From the NCBI RefSeq assembly GCF_900111025.1, contig NZ_FOFN01000002.1:372001-436000 (forward strand): a stretch of DNA of 64,000 nucleotides, read 5' to 3'. The notes under the pieces were generated by a model. It worked only from the letters and a program-made list of their open reading frames with translations, was not told where the DNA came from and did no database searches. Source of the DNA: Hyunsoonleella jejuensis. GTDB lineage: Bacteria > Bacteroidota > Bacteroidia > Flavobacteriales > Flavobacteriaceae. This document shows, piece after piece, positions 44,524-53,888 of the stretch. How positions within the stretch are numbered: the first letter of the stretch is position 1; every line of letters begins with the position of its first letter. Position numbers and translations under genes: made by a program.

Positions 44524-46929
44524 ATGCAAAAAGTAAAATTCTTCTTATGTCTATCTCTCATTTCCTTTAGCATTTTTGCTCAAAAAGAGGTTGAGATTTC
44601 AGGTAAAGTATTAGATAAAGAAACTGGACAACCTCTTGAATATGCTACAGTTTCATTTTTTAACAAAAGTTTAAATAAAATTGAAACTGGAGGTATAACA
44701 GATTTGGATGGAAATTTTAACATCCCTGTAAATATTGGTGTTTATGATATTTCAATAGAATACATTTCGTTTAAAACCATTACCATTCCAGATAAAAATA
44801 TTACGACATCTGAAAATATTGGCACTTTTAACTTAGAACTAGATACAGAAACCCTTGAGGCAGTAGAAATAATTGCTGAAAAAACAACTGTAGAAGTTCG
44901 TTTAGATAAAAAGATTTATAATGTTGGAAAAGATTTAACCGTAAGTGGAGGAACCGTTAGTGATGTACTAGACAATGTACCGTCCGTTTCGGTTGATGCT
45001 GAAGGTACCGTTGCTTTGAGAGGTAACGACAATGTTAGAATCTTAATAAATGGAAAACCTTCTGGTTTAGTTGGGCTTAATTCTGCCGAAGCATTACAGC
45101 AATTACCTGCTGAAGCTATCGAAAAAGTCGAAGTAGTTACATCGCCATCAGCACGATACGAAGCCGAGGGTACAGCTGGTATTTTGAATATTATATTAAG
45201 GAGAAGTAAACTTCAGGGGCTTAATGGTTCTGTTACAACTAATATAGGTCATCCGGAAACTTATGGCATTAACGGAAATATAAACTATCGTACGGGGAAT
45301 ATAAATATTTTTAATACTACTGCATATAATGACAGGGAGCGTCTTGGGAAATGGTATAACGATGTAAGTTATTTTGATATAAATACACCCGATTTAAATG
45401 AAAGACGTAACTGGACCGATAACAGAAAAGGCGTAACAACAAACACTGGAATAGAATGGTATATAAACGATTCAGCATCACTTATTGGCTCGGTTGTTTA
45501 TAGAAATAGTGACAACCTAAATAACTCTGTTAATACCCTTACGCAGTTCAATAAGATTAATAATACCATAAGTGAAAGTTTTAGACTCGACCCAGAGAAA
45601 GAGGATAATAAAACCATTCAATATGCGCTAAACTTTACCAAAAATTTTGAGAAAACAGATCATAAACTAACTGCCGATTTTCAATACGAAGATAGTGATG
45701 CAAACATAAATTCACTCATTAACGTTAATGGTATAGATTCTGAAATAGTGAATACTTTAGAAGACCAGCAAAATATTTTATTACAAACAGATTATGTTGT
45801 TCCTATAGGAAAAAAAAGTCAATTCGAGATTGGATATAGAGGCGATTTCACTACCCGATCTACTGATTTTGAAGTCTCGTTTCTAAATCCAAATTCTGGA
45901 GCTTTCGAAATAAATAGAAATCTAACGAACGTTTTTAATTTTAAGCAATACATCACAGCTGCTTATACGCAATTTGGAAGTAAAATTGGGAACTTCTCAT
46001 ATTTATTGGGACTGCGTATGGAAAATACACGAATTACCTTAGATCAACCAACAACAGGAGATTTTAATAGAAAAAAAATAGATGGATTATTTCCAACGGT
46101 GAATTTTAATTATGAGGTTAGCGAAACACAGAGTTTTAGCTTAGGGTATAACAGACGAATACGAAGACCAAGAGGTTTTATGCTTAACCCCTTCCCTTCT
46201 CGCTCCAGTGTTACAAACGTTTTTCAAGGAAACCCTGATTTAAACCCTACTTTTGCAGGCACTTTTGAATTGGGATATTTAAACAGATTAAACAAAGTAA
46301 CCATTTCATCATCTATATATTACGCAAGCTCTAAAGACATAATGACTTTTGTAAGCAGAAGAACGGGGCAAACTGTAATTGTAGATGGCGAAGAATTTCC
46401 AGTAATAGAACGTGGGCCAGTAAATCTGGGTGAAGATCGCCGGTATGGTTTTGAGTTTAACCTTAATTACAGTCCATCAAGAAAATGGCGCGTAAATACA
46501 GATTTTAATATTTTTAGATTTGAGCGTGAAGGTACTTTTGAAGGCATAGATCTGAGTGCAGATAATTTGACTTGGACTGCAAGAATAAACAATAAAATTA
46601 CTTTACCTTATGCCATTGATTGGCAAACAAATATTAGTTACAGGGGACCATCTCAAGATGCTCAAAATAACAGAAGAGGTGTATTTGGCACAAATGTAGC
46701 TTTAAGCAAGGATTTATTTAAAGAAAAAGCCTCAATAGCTTTTAATGTTCAAGATGTTTTTAACTCGAGGTTTTACAGGAATGACATTAATGCAGAAACT
46801 TTTACCGCATATCAAGAAATACAATTTAGAGGAGGGCGCATCTATAATTTAGCGTTTACTTACAGATTTAACCAGAAGAAAAAGCCCGAGCGTCAGAGAG
46901 ATTTCGACAGCGAAGGTATGGAAATGTAG
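44524..46929 (+). CDS. TonB-dependent receptor-like outer membrane protein
   Basis: 801 residues from the ATG at 44524. A signal peptide ends at SIFAQ, followed by a CarboxypepD_reg-like beta domain at about 20-105 (VLDKETGQPLEYATV). A plug domain (VSGGTVSDVLDNVPSVSVDAEG) lies at about 135-225 and a long beta-barrel follows, of the outer-membrane beta-barrel family 14 type seen in Bacteroidota. The tail FNQKKKPERQRDF is basic and the last residue is Met, so it lacks the usual C-terminal aromatic. No SusD partner follows, so it is not a typical glycan-uptake pair. It may import an iron complex or peptide. Confidence 0.9.
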   Translation: MQKVKFFLCLSLISFSIFAQKEVEISGKVLDKETGQPLEYATVSFFNKSLNKIETGGITDLDGNFNIPVNIGVYDISIEYISFKTITIPDKNITTSENIGTFNLELDTETLEAVEIIAEKTTVEVRLDKKIYNVGKDLTVSGGTVSDVLDNVPSVSVDAEGTVALRGNDNVRILINGKPSGLVGLNSAEALQQLPAEAIEKVEVVTSPSARYEAEGTAGILNIILRRSKLQGLNGSVTTNIGHPETYGINGNINYRTGNINIFNTTAYNDRERLGKWYNDVSYFDINTPDLNERRNWTDNRKGVTTNTGIEWYINDSASLIGSVVYRNSDNLNNSVNTLTQFNKINNTISESFRLDPEKEDNKTIQYALNFTKNFEKTDHKLTADFQYEDSDANINSLINVNGIDSEIVNTLEDQQNILLQTDYVVPIGKKSQFEIGYRGDFTTRSTDFEVSFLNPNSGAFEINRNLTNVFNFKQYITAAYTQFGSKIGNFSYLLGLRMENTRITLDQPTTGDFNRKKIDGLFPTVNFNYEVSETQSFSLGYNRRIRRPRGFMLNPFPSRSSVTNVFQGNPDLNPTFAGTFELGYLNRLNKVTISSSIYYASSKDIMTFVSRRTGQTVIVDGEEFPVIERGPVNLGEDRRYGFEFNLNYSPSRKWRVNTDFNIFRFEREGTFEGIDLSADNLTWTARINNKITLPYAIDWQTNISYRGPSQDAQNNRRGVFGTNVALSKDLFKEKASIAFNVQDVFNSRFYRNDINAETFTAYQEIQFRGGRIYNLAFTYRFNQKKKPERQRDFDSEGMEM

Positions 46930-46931
46930 TA

Positions 46932-46963
46932 AAAAAAAGGTGAAACAATGTTTCACCTTTTTT
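46932..46963. terminator. Bidirectional terminator
   Basis: AAAAAAGGTGAAAC (46933-46946) pairs with GTTTCACCTTTTTT (46950-46963) around a 3-base loop. It lies between the TonB-type gene and the convergent small membrane gene. Confidence 0.85.
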
Positions 46964-46984
46964 ATTTATAAATAACTTTTAACT

Positions 46985-47164
46985 CTAACTTTGCAAACGC
47001 TTCGCTTTCTTTTCTTCCCTTATTTCCTTGAGCCTTTCAATTAAAGAACCTCCAATCCAATAAGGGATTACAAAGGTTAACAAAAAAATCATTAACCAAA
47101 ATCCTATGGTTAAAATAGTTAAGAAAGCTAAAAATCCTAAATACTGGTCAAATTCAAATAACAT
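46985..47164 (-). CDS. Small membrane protein
   Basis: 59 residues from the ATG at 47164. A longer reading from 47191 would need a TTG start inside the promoter and is rejected. A hydrophobic segment of about 35 residues (GFLAFLTILTIGFWLMIFLL) gives one or two transmembrane helices, followed by a charged cytoplasmic tail (LKEIREEKKAKRLQS). A promoter with TTG at 47217-47219 and TAACTTTG at 47189-47196 precedes it. No function is known. Confidence 0.7.
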   Translation of the reverse strand: MLFEFDQYLGFLAFLTILTIGFWLMIFLLTFVIPYWIGGSLIERLKEIREEKKAKRLQS

Positions 47165-47188
47165 TGTAAGCGTTTTTATAATGTGTTG

Positions 47189-47219
47189 CAAAGTTAATGT
47201 AAAGCAGATTGTTTTACAA
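47189..47219 (-). promoter_or_regulatory. Promoter of the small membrane protein gene
   Basis: On the minus strand TTG (47217-47219), a 20-base spacer and TAACTTTG (47189-47196) match the TTG/TAnnTTTG consensus. Confidence 0.55.
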
Positions 47220-47252
47220 TACTAAATCAAAAATTATCAACAGTTTTTTCAA

Positions 47253-47894
47253 CTAATTTAAATTTGGTTGTGGCGTCATACGCAAATAGGGCTTCACCTC
47301 TTTATATCCTTTGGGAAAAATACTTGGTATGTCTTCTGTTGCTACAGCTGGTACAACCACACAATCATCGCCGTTATTCCAATTTGCTGGAGTAGCTACC
47401 TTATGATATGCTGTTAGCTGCAACGAATCTATAACGCGCAAGAGTTCATCAAAATTTCTTCCTGTTGAAGCAGGGTATGTAATAATTAATTTTACCTTTT
47501 TATTATTGTCTATTACAAATACCGAGCGTACAGTAAGATTGCTATCTGCATTAGGGTGAATCATATCATACAATTCTGAAACTTTTTTATCTTCATCTGC
47601 TATAATAGGAAAATTAACTGTAGTATTTTGTGTTTCATTAATGTCTCCAATCCAGCCTTTGTGAGATTCTAAACCATCAACACTTAACGCTACGACTTTT
47701 ACATTTCGTTTATCAAACTCATCTTTATATTTTGCTACAGTACCCAATTCTGTGGTACAAACTGGCGTGTAATCTGCTGGGTGAGAAAACAAAACCCCCC
47801 AACTATCTCCTAACCATTCATGAAAATTTATTTCACCTTCAGTAGTTTTTGCTTTAAAATTAGGAGCTTCATCTCCTAGTCTAATCGTTGCCAT
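47253..47894 (-). CDS. 1-Cys peroxiredoxin, Prx6-type
   Basis: 213 residues. Peroxidatic Cys46 lies in HPADYTPVCTTE, and the C-terminal extension typical of Prx6-type enzymes is present (NGDDCVVVPAV, then PYLRMTPQPN). It reduces peroxides in the cytoplasm. It is the second peroxiredoxin in the window beside bcp (15867-16322). It is monocistronic, on the minus strand and divergent from fumC. Confidence 0.94.
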   Translation of the reverse strand: MATIRLGDEAPNFKAKTTEGEINFHEWLGDSWGVLFSHPADYTPVCTTELGTVAKYKDEFDKRNVKVVALSVDGLESHKGWIGDINETQNTTVNFPIIADEDKKVSELYDMIHPNADSNLTVRSVFVIDNNKKVKLIITYPASTGRNFDELLRVIDSLQLTAYHKVATPANWNNGDDCVVVPAVATEDIPSIFPKGYKEVKPYLRMTPQPNLN

Positions 47895-48046
47895 AATATA
47901 TTTTTTTAGTTAATAATTATAAAATTCTAATTCCTACTAAATTAATAGATTTAAAATTTATTCCAATATTTAATTAGTTATTAAAATGTTAAAAAAAGAA
48001 ATGCAAAAACTAACAAAAATCATAAACTAAACAGGTTTAAAACCCC

Positions 48047-48054
48047 TAAATTTG
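48047..48054 (+). promoter_or_regulatory. -7 box of fumC
   Basis: TAAATTTG, an exact TAnnTTTG match 25 bases upstream of the fumC ATG at 48080. Confidence 0.5.
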
Positions 48055-48079
48055 TACCTTACTTTTAATTTCCAACAAA

Positions 48080-49477
48080 ATGAGTTTTAGAATAGAAAAA
48101 GATACCATGGGCGAGGTAAAAGTGCCTGCCGATAAACTTTGGGGTGCGCAAACAGAACGCTCAAGAAATAATTTTAAAATAGGTCCAAGTGCATCAATGC
48201 CATTAGAAATTGTATATGGATTTGCTTATTTGAAAAAAGCAGCTGCATATACCAATTGCGAACTTGGTGTTTTAGATATTGAAAAACGCGATTTAATTGC
48301 ACAGGTTTGTGATGAAATTTTAGAGGGCAAACACGATGACCAATTTCCATTAGTAATTTGGCAAACAGGTTCTGGTACACAAAGCAATATGAATGTAAAC
48401 GAGGTAATCGCCAATAGAGCGCACCAAATAGCTGGCAAAACTATCGGTGAAGGCGAAAAAACCATTCAGCCAAATGATGATGTGAATAAGTCACAATCAT
48501 CTAATGATACCTTCCCTACTGGTATGCACATTGCAGCCTATAAAAAAATTGTAGAGACCACTATTCCAGGAGTAAAGCAATTACGAAATACGCTCAATAA
48601 AAAATCAAAAGATTTTAAAGAGGTAGTAAAAATTGGCAGAACCCATTTAATGGATGCTACACCATTAACTTTAGGACAAGAAATTTCTGGTTATGTGGCA
48701 CAGTTAGATCACGGAATTAAAGCTTTAGAAAACACGTTGGCCCATTTAAGTGAATTGGCACTAGGTGGAACCGCCGTAGGAACAGGATTAAATACACCTA
48801 AAGGTTACAGCAAGCGTGTAGCAGAATACATAGCTGAATTTACTGGTTTGCCTTTTGTAACTGCTCCTAATAAATTTGAAGCTCTTGCAGCTCATGATGC
48901 CTTAGTTGAAACCCATGGTGCTCTTAAACAATTAGCTGTATCCCTTAATAAAATTGCAAATGATATAAGAATGATGGCTTCTGGCCCACGCTCTGGTATC
49001 GGAGAAATAATTATTCCTGCCAATGAACCTGGAAGTTCAATAATGCCAGGAAAAGTAAATCCAACACAATGTGAGGCCTTAACTATGGTTTGTGCGCAGG
49101 TTATAGGTAATGATGTTGCTGTTTCTGTTGGTGGTACACAAGGGCATTATGAATTAAATGTATTTAAGCCCGTTATGGCTGCCAATGTCCTACAATCTGC
49201 ACAACTTATTGGAGATGCTTGTGTAAGTTTTGATGTTAATTGCGCTGTTGGTATTGAACCAAATCATGCTGTAATTAAGGAATTATTAAATAATTCATTA
49301 ATGCTAGTAACTGCTTTGAACACAAAAATTGGATATTACAAAGCAGCAGAAATTGCAAATACCGCTCACAAAAATGGAACTACTCTAAAAGAAGAAGCTA
49401 TAAATCTTGGTTATGTTACCGCAGAAGAATACGATGATTGGGTAAAACCAGAAAACATGGTAGGGTCATTAAAATAA
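48080..49477 (+). CDS. fumC: Class II fumarate hydratase
   Basis: 465 residues, the usual FumC length. The family signature [17 protein letters not shown] is present near 318-334, with [16 protein letters not shown] near 140 and the active-site [14 protein letters not shown] region near 188. It interconverts fumarate and malate in the TCA cycle without an iron-sulfur cluster. It has its own promoter and a strong terminator. Confidence 0.97.
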   Translation: MSFRIEKDTMGEVKVPADKLWGAQTERSRNNFKIGPSASMPLEIVYGFAYLKKAAAYTNCELGVLDIEKRDLIAQVCDEILEGKHDDQFPLVIWQTGSGTQSNMNVNEVIANRAHQIAGKTIGEGEKTIQPNDDVNKSQSSNDTFPTGMHIAAYKKIVETTIPGVKQLRNTLNKKSKDFKEVVKIGRTHLMDATPLTLGQEISGYVAQLDHGIKALENTLAHLSELALGGTAVGTGLNTPKGYSKRVAEYIAEFTGLPFVTAPNKFEALAAHDALVETHGALKQLAVSLNKIANDIRMMASGPRSGIGEIIIPANEPGSSIMPGKVNPTQCEALTMVCAQVIGNDVAVSVGGTQGHYELNVFKPVMAANVLQSAQLIGDACVSFDVNCAVGIEPNHAVIKELLNNSLMLVTALNTKIGYYKAAEIANTAHKNGTTLKEEAINLGYVTAEEYDDWVKPENMVGSLK

Positions 49478-49500
49478 AAGAATAAAAAATATATTGAATA

Positions 49501-49529
49501 AAAAAGCAGGTGTAAAACACCTGCTTTTT
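49501..49529 (+). terminator. Terminator after fumC
   Basis: AAAAAGCAGGTGT pairs with ACACCTGCTTTTT around a short A-rich loop. Confidence 0.85.
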
Positions 49530-49628
49530 CGGTCGGTTAGCTATTAATCCTCCTAAAACTTATCTGGAAGATCCTAAATCAAATATATGATTATCTAAAA
49601 TCTTAAAAGATAACATTTGTTAATATAG

Positions 49629-50201
49629 CTATCCTCGTAACTTTTTTCTTATTCTGCTAAGCTGAACTGGAGTTATGCTTAAATATGAAGCTATATGATA
49701 TTGTGGTATTAACTTATCAATATCGGGTATGTCTTTCTTTAATTTTTGATAGCGTTGGGATGCATTTAAGGAAATTAATTCCAATTGCCTCTTTTCGTAT
49801 GTTATAAAAACCTTTTCTAAGATTGTGGTGTATAAATTACTTATTACATCATCGGTTTTGCACATCGCTTTTAGCTTCTTATAATCTATTTCATATACAC
49901 TGCATTCTGTAATAGTCTCATATACTATTTCAGATGGCGAATTTCTAATTAAAGCAGTGAGAGAGCCTGCAAAATTCATCGGGAAGAAAAAGCGTTTATT
50001 AAATTCTTTTCCAGATTCTGAAATAATATAGCACCGCATAATTCCAGAGAGCACTAAATACAATTTTGAAGGTACCTTTCCGAGTTCATCAAGTTGTGTA
50101 TTAGGCCCGAATTTTTTAAACTCTGAGATACTTTTTAATTTAATAAAAGCCTCTTCTGGCAGATTGCCAAAGGAACTTGAAAACTTATCATTATCAAACA
50201 T
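49629..50201 (-). CDS. Crp/Fnr family transcriptional regulator
   Basis: 190 residues. A cyclic-nucleotide-binding-like beta barrel spans about 10-115 (KLYLVLSGIMRCYIISESGKEF), followed by a long helix and a short C-terminal HTH (HIASYLSITPVQLSRIRKKL). The Arg/Glu residues that bind cAMP in Crp are not evident, so the ligand is unknown, as in most flavobacterial members. It is monocistronic. Confidence 0.9.
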   Translation of the reverse strand: MFDNDKFSSSFGNLPEEAFIKLKSISEFKKFGPNTQLDELGKVPSKLYLVLSGIMRCYIISESGKEFNKRFFFPMNFAGSLTALIRNSPSEIVYETITECSVYEIDYKKLKAMCKTDDVISNLYTTILEKVFITYEKRQLELISLNASQRYQKLKKDIPDIDKLIPQYHIASYLSITPVQLSRIRKKLRG

Positions 50202-50300
50202 GGGTTATAAGGGTTGGTTGGTACCTGCAATATAAAATATGTTTTATAAATGAAGAAAAAAACTCTACATAAGGCTAGAATTTCTATATAAAAAATAAAA

Positions 50301-50328
50301 GAGCCCAAAAGCATTCACTTTTGGGCTC
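50301..50328 (-). terminator. Terminator of the gene at 50351
   Basis: GAGCCCAAAAG (50301-50311) pairs with CTTTTGGGCTC (50318-50328). On the minus strand it is followed by TTTTATTTTTT. Confidence 0.85.
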
Positions 50329-50350
50329 GAAAGATTATTATTTTTTTTAT

Positions 50351-51232
50351 TTACTTAAGTGTGAATTCTGATGTAGACACCAAATCTTTTTGATTAAATA
50401 CGTTCACCACATAACGCCCTTTTTCAAAATCATTATCACCTTTGGCGGTTACAAACTCACAAACATTTAAGTTTGAATTTTCATAATTAAACTTACTTAC
50501 AACACTATAATTAAGTGTTTTGTCCTCAAAAATAACTTGCTCATTTGCACCTAGTATATTGTTATTAGGGTCTATTACTTGCACATATAATTCTTGATCA
50601 CCAGCCTGTACCAATGGATTCTTAGCAACAGTAAAACATACTCTAATTTTATCCGCTCTTCTTGCTCTTTCGGTTGGAATTAATTTTCCTGAAGTCCGTT
50701 CAATAACACCAAAACCTTTTAAATCCACAGTATTTAAAATAGAAGCGTTTTCAACTACTTCTGCCAATGCTGTATTTTGAACCAATAACGAATCGGTAAA
50801 CATAGTGCGCTCTTCTAATCTTACCCTAGTACTATCCAAAGAAGTCGCTAGATAAGAGTTTTCAATTCTTAATGAATCGTTTTGAGCCAATAAAATATCC
50901 ATTTCTTTTTGAAGATTTCTATACTTTGTCTTGTAGCGCCAAAGACTTTTTACGTTTGTTTCTGATATTCTTAGAGAATCTATCAAACCTTGAATACGCT
51001 CTCTGGCTTCAATTAAATCTTTATTGGCTATATCGTTCTCTGCAATGGCTTCATCATATTGTTTTGCCATAGCATTTAAATCATTCATTACCAATTGTTT
51101 TTCTTCGTTTAGCTCTTTTTTGGTTTCGTTACTTTCTTTATACAAATTCATTGTATAAAATCCTGTAGCTAGAAATAAAACCAATGCTATACCTAATCCA
51201 ACTTTTAAACCAGTGTTGCTCTTATTTTCCAT
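50351..51232 (-). CDS. Membrane-anchored coiled-coil protein of unknown function
   Basis: 293 residues. One transmembrane helix at about 9-27 (VGLGIALVLFLATGFYTMNL) is followed by a long coiled coil at about 32-170, then a compact C-terminal beta domain (GFGVIERTSGKLIPTERARRA). In this domain RADKIRVCFTVAKNPLVQAGDQELYVQVIDPN resembles an extracytoplasmic Ig-like fold. The topology suggests a periplasmic protein tethered to the inner membrane. It is followed by a strong terminator and lies 188 bases downstream of the AAA-associated block, so its link to that block is uncertain. Confidence 0.75.
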   Translation of the reverse strand: MENKSNTGLKVGLGIALVLFLATGFYTMNLYKESNETKKELNEEKQLVMNDLNAMAKQYDEAIAENDIANKDLIEARERIQGLIDSLRISETNVKSLWRYKTKYRNLQKEMDILLAQNDSLRIENSYLATSLDSTRVRLEERTMFTDSLLVQNTALAEVVENASILNTVDLKGFGVIERTSGKLIPTERARRADKIRVCFTVAKNPLVQAGDQELYVQVIDPNNNILGANEQVIFEDKTLNYSVVSKFNYENSNLNVCEFVTAKGDNDFEKGRYVVNVFNQKDLVSTSEFTLK

Positions 51233-51419
51233 AATTTTATTTGTTTTTTGTGTTAACGATTAACTACGTTCGTAGTTTTACTTAATTTTTGGTAATAGAC
51301 ATTTTCCAATATCACTTACAACATCATATACGTAAATACATTTATTTTAGATGTTTACAGACTAAAAAACATACGAAATTTAAAAATAATCAATTGATTT
51401 TCAGATTTTTAATATAAAT

Positions 51420-53117
51420 TTAGTCTTCAGAGGCTTTTAAAGAATCTATTTGACGTTGTAATTTTTCAAGTAGCTTTGTTTTATCGTCTTTAATAGGGAT
51501 AGTTTTATTTATAGAATCCATAACAAATTGCTCTATATCGATAGTCCTTGACTGTTCAACAAAATAATAGCCAATTTTTTCGCTAGCTCTCCAGGCTTCG
51601 TTTAATTGATCATAAACGGTTTTATCCCATTGGCTTGGGTGTTTTACATCTATCCATACCACATCACGGTATTCGCTATCAATTAACACCAAATCTGGTG
51701 TAGCAGAACCATCAAATTGTTGGGCGTTTTTATCACTTATTGAAGATACAGTTCCCATAAAGAACATACGTTTTTTACCTGCTATATATTTGATATATGG
51801 GCGAAATTCTACTGGTGTATTCGCTGTCCAATCATATTCTTTTCTAGACTCTTTAACCTTTAGAGGCATTGCAGAAACACCTGCATATCCTTGTTTTTTA
51901 GCGGCGTGATTATAATAATACAATTTATCTGTACCATCAGCAGGTACAAAAACACTAAAACTTAAACTGGTACGTTCCTCTCCTACAGGCTCTAAACCAA
52001 ACCAATGGTAAAGTCCGCTATAGGCGTCCGTTTCAGTTTCTGAAAAATCGAAATCGGTAACATATGGTTGTTGATTTTGGTCTTTTGGCATTTCAGGAAT
52101 CTTTACCGCAGTTTCCATGTTCCAAGGTAAAGGGTCACTAAAACCTCCTAAGAATTTTAAAGATTCTGCCTGCAATCTTGAAACCTTTTCAGCTAATGTG
52201 TTCTGCCGGGTTAAATATTGATGGTTTTTCATGTTTTCAGGATCAATATATGTGCCTTTACCTATCAAAATACGCTCTACATAATCGTTAAAACCATGCT
52301 CACCATTATCTATCACCATAACACCTCCAAAGGTTGGATATGGAAATAAAAAGCCTTTCCACTTAATCAAACTTACCACCTGAACCCAAGCACCAGAATC
52401 ATTTTTCATATAATATGTATCACTAGGCTCCATAGTAAACAATTGAAAAAAATTGAAACGTTGTACTACAGCATTATAGGTGTTCCTACTAAATTTTAAA
52501 GATTCCCCTATAGAAAACGTTACCGGAATTCTATTTTCACTCGAAAACCTTGGAAACGGTGTGGTGCTCGACACCGCAAATACTTCTTCTGTATTATCTG
52601 TCATGCCCTGCCAAACATACTTTTCTGTTGGCTGAATGGCCATGGTCCATTTATTCTCATTACCTACTCTTACCAAATGCGGTAAGGACACGTCTTTTGT
52701 CTCCCCTACACTTTCATTTGCCATGGAGAAAATATTCCGTAATGGTTGAATGCGTTCGTTTTGGGTTAATGGCAGCTCATTTATTTCAACCTTATTTAAA
52801 TGATTGAAGACATTGTAAGTCTTCATATAATCGTACATTTTAAAATGCCATCCAACGCTATACAAAATTCCAAAAAATAACGCCAATATTCCCAGTATTC
52901 CTAGACGGGTTCCAGTACTTGCAGATTTTCTAAATTTTCGTAACCCAAAAAACAAAATACTACCGCTTAGCAGAATAATGAAAATAAACTTTCTAATAAA
53001 TAATAGAGCGGGCTGATAATCGTCTCTTAAAACAAATAATGCTATAAGTAGAACTATAATAGCTACTACAGTTATTGTTTTTTGCTTTTTGCCTTTATTC
53101 CAGTAGTTTTTTATCAT
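51420..53117 (-). CDS. Large membrane protein of unknown function (AAA/NUDIX block)
   Basis: 565 residues with three transmembrane helices in the first ~100 residues (near 15-30, 38-57, 72-90). A ~460-residue soluble domain follows, containing HLVRVGNENKWTMAIQPTEKYVW, MVIDNGEHGFNDYVE and a C-terminal helical part ending KLLEKLQRQIDSLKA. I recognise no family. It is the last gene of a packed minus-strand series: 53137 (62 residues), 53327 (174 residues) and 53889 (411 residues) lie directly upstream with gaps of 19, 1 and 37 bases. A role in an envelope-associated complex is inference from gene order. Confidence 0.75.
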   Translation of the reverse strand: MIKNYWNKGKKQKTITVVAIIVLLIALFVLRDDYQPALLFIRKFIFIILLSGSILFFGLRKFRKSASTGTRLGILGILALFFGILYSVGWHFKMYDYMKTYNVFNHLNKVEINELPLTQNERIQPLRNIFSMANESVGETKDVSLPHLVRVGNENKWTMAIQPTEKYVWQGMTDNTEEVFAVSSTTPFPRFSSENRIPVTFSIGESLKFSRNTYNAVVQRFNFFQLFTMEPSDTYYMKNDSGAWVQVVSLIKWKGFLFPYPTFGGVMVIDNGEHGFNDYVERILIGKGTYIDPENMKNHQYLTRQNTLAEKVSRLQAESLKFLGGFSDPLPWNMETAVKIPEMPKDQNQQPYVTDFDFSETETDAYSGLYHWFGLEPVGEERTSLSFSVFVPADGTDKLYYYNHAAKKQGYAGVSAMPLKVKESRKEYDWTANTPVEFRPYIKYIAGKKRMFFMGTVSSISDKNAQQFDGSATPDLVLIDSEYRDVVWIDVKHPSQWDKTVYDQLNEAWRASEKIGYYFVEQSRTIDIEQFVMDSINKTIPIKDDKTKLLEKLQRQIDSLKASED

Positions 53118-53136
53118 TATTTAGATGCTATTAAAA

Positions 53137-53325
53137 TTAATTTTCACCATGCTTTTTTACATGCTTAATGGATAATACCATGGCTATAATCATTAGTATT
53201 GGAACTAGTATATTCAAAAAACTTATCCAATTAAACTCTGCAGAAAAATCATAATTAAACAATTGAAGAATGAATAAAACTGAAAATATTGCAATTAATA
53301 TGTATCTAAACCTATTCTTATGCAT
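53137..53325 (-). CDS. Small two-helix membrane protein
   Basis: 62 residues with two transmembrane helices, near 9-25 and 37-54, a basic start MHKNRFRYI and a basic end IKHVKKHGEN. It is separated by one base from the 174-residue gene upstream and 19 bases from the 565-residue gene downstream, which supports its being a real co-transcribed gene. No family recognised. Confidence 0.7.
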   Translation of the reverse strand: MHKNRFRYILIAIFSVLFILQLFNYDFSAEFNWISFLNILVPILMIIAMVLSIKHVKKHGEN

Positions 53326-53326
53326 T

Positions 53327-53851
53327 TTACAACAACCCTTTATCTTTTAATCGTTCTCTTGCGCTTTTTTCTTCTGATTTTGGTTTGTTATCAATTTCTT
53401 TTTTAGCTTCTTCAATCACCGGAGGTTTTTTGGTAGCCATGTCCTCAATAAAATCTTTACCTTTCTCAATAGTACCTTGAACCAAGTCTTCAACAGATTC
53501 GCTTTTTTTATCAATTATTTCGCTGGATTTAAAAATAAAACCAGCCAAGTACGTGCCTAAAACCGTGCCTACAATCATTGATGCGAATATTGATAGAGTT
53601 GCAACATCTATTGGAATTAAAAACCGTGTAACAACAATCCCTATTAGGAATAAAAACCCAATAAATACTAAACGAACAATAAACTTTTGCTGATATAAAA
53701 AGCCTGTTTTATCCGATGGCTGCATTTGCAACGCTTTAGAGTACATCAACTTATTAAAAAACCTGTAGAGTTTATTACTATGGGATTCTCTCCAATATAG
53801 TAAAGCTCCGAATAAAATGGAGCCAATAAAAATTATGAGTTCTAATGTCAT
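53327..53851 (-). CDS. Membrane protein with acidic/basic cytoplasmic tail
   Basis: 174 residues. An N-terminal transmembrane helix (about 4-19) is followed by two further helices (about 57-77 and 85-107), then a ~65-residue charged tail with VEDLVQGTIEKGKDFIEDM and a lysine-rich end. No family is recognised. It overlaps none of its neighbours but is one base from the small membrane gene and 37 bases from the 411-residue gene, consistent with a single transcript. Confidence 0.72.
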   Translation of the reverse strand: MTLELIIFIGSILFGALLYWRESHSNKLYRFFNKLMYSKALQMQPSDKTGFLYQQKFIVRLVFIGFLFLIGIVVTRFLIPIDVATLSIFASMIVGTVLGTYLAGFIFKSSEIIDKKSESVEDLVQGTIEKGKDFIEDMATKKPPVIEEAKKEIDNKPKSEEKSARERLKDKGLL

Positions 53852-53888
53852 ATTTATAAGTTTGATTTATAAAATTAGTCTAAAAAAC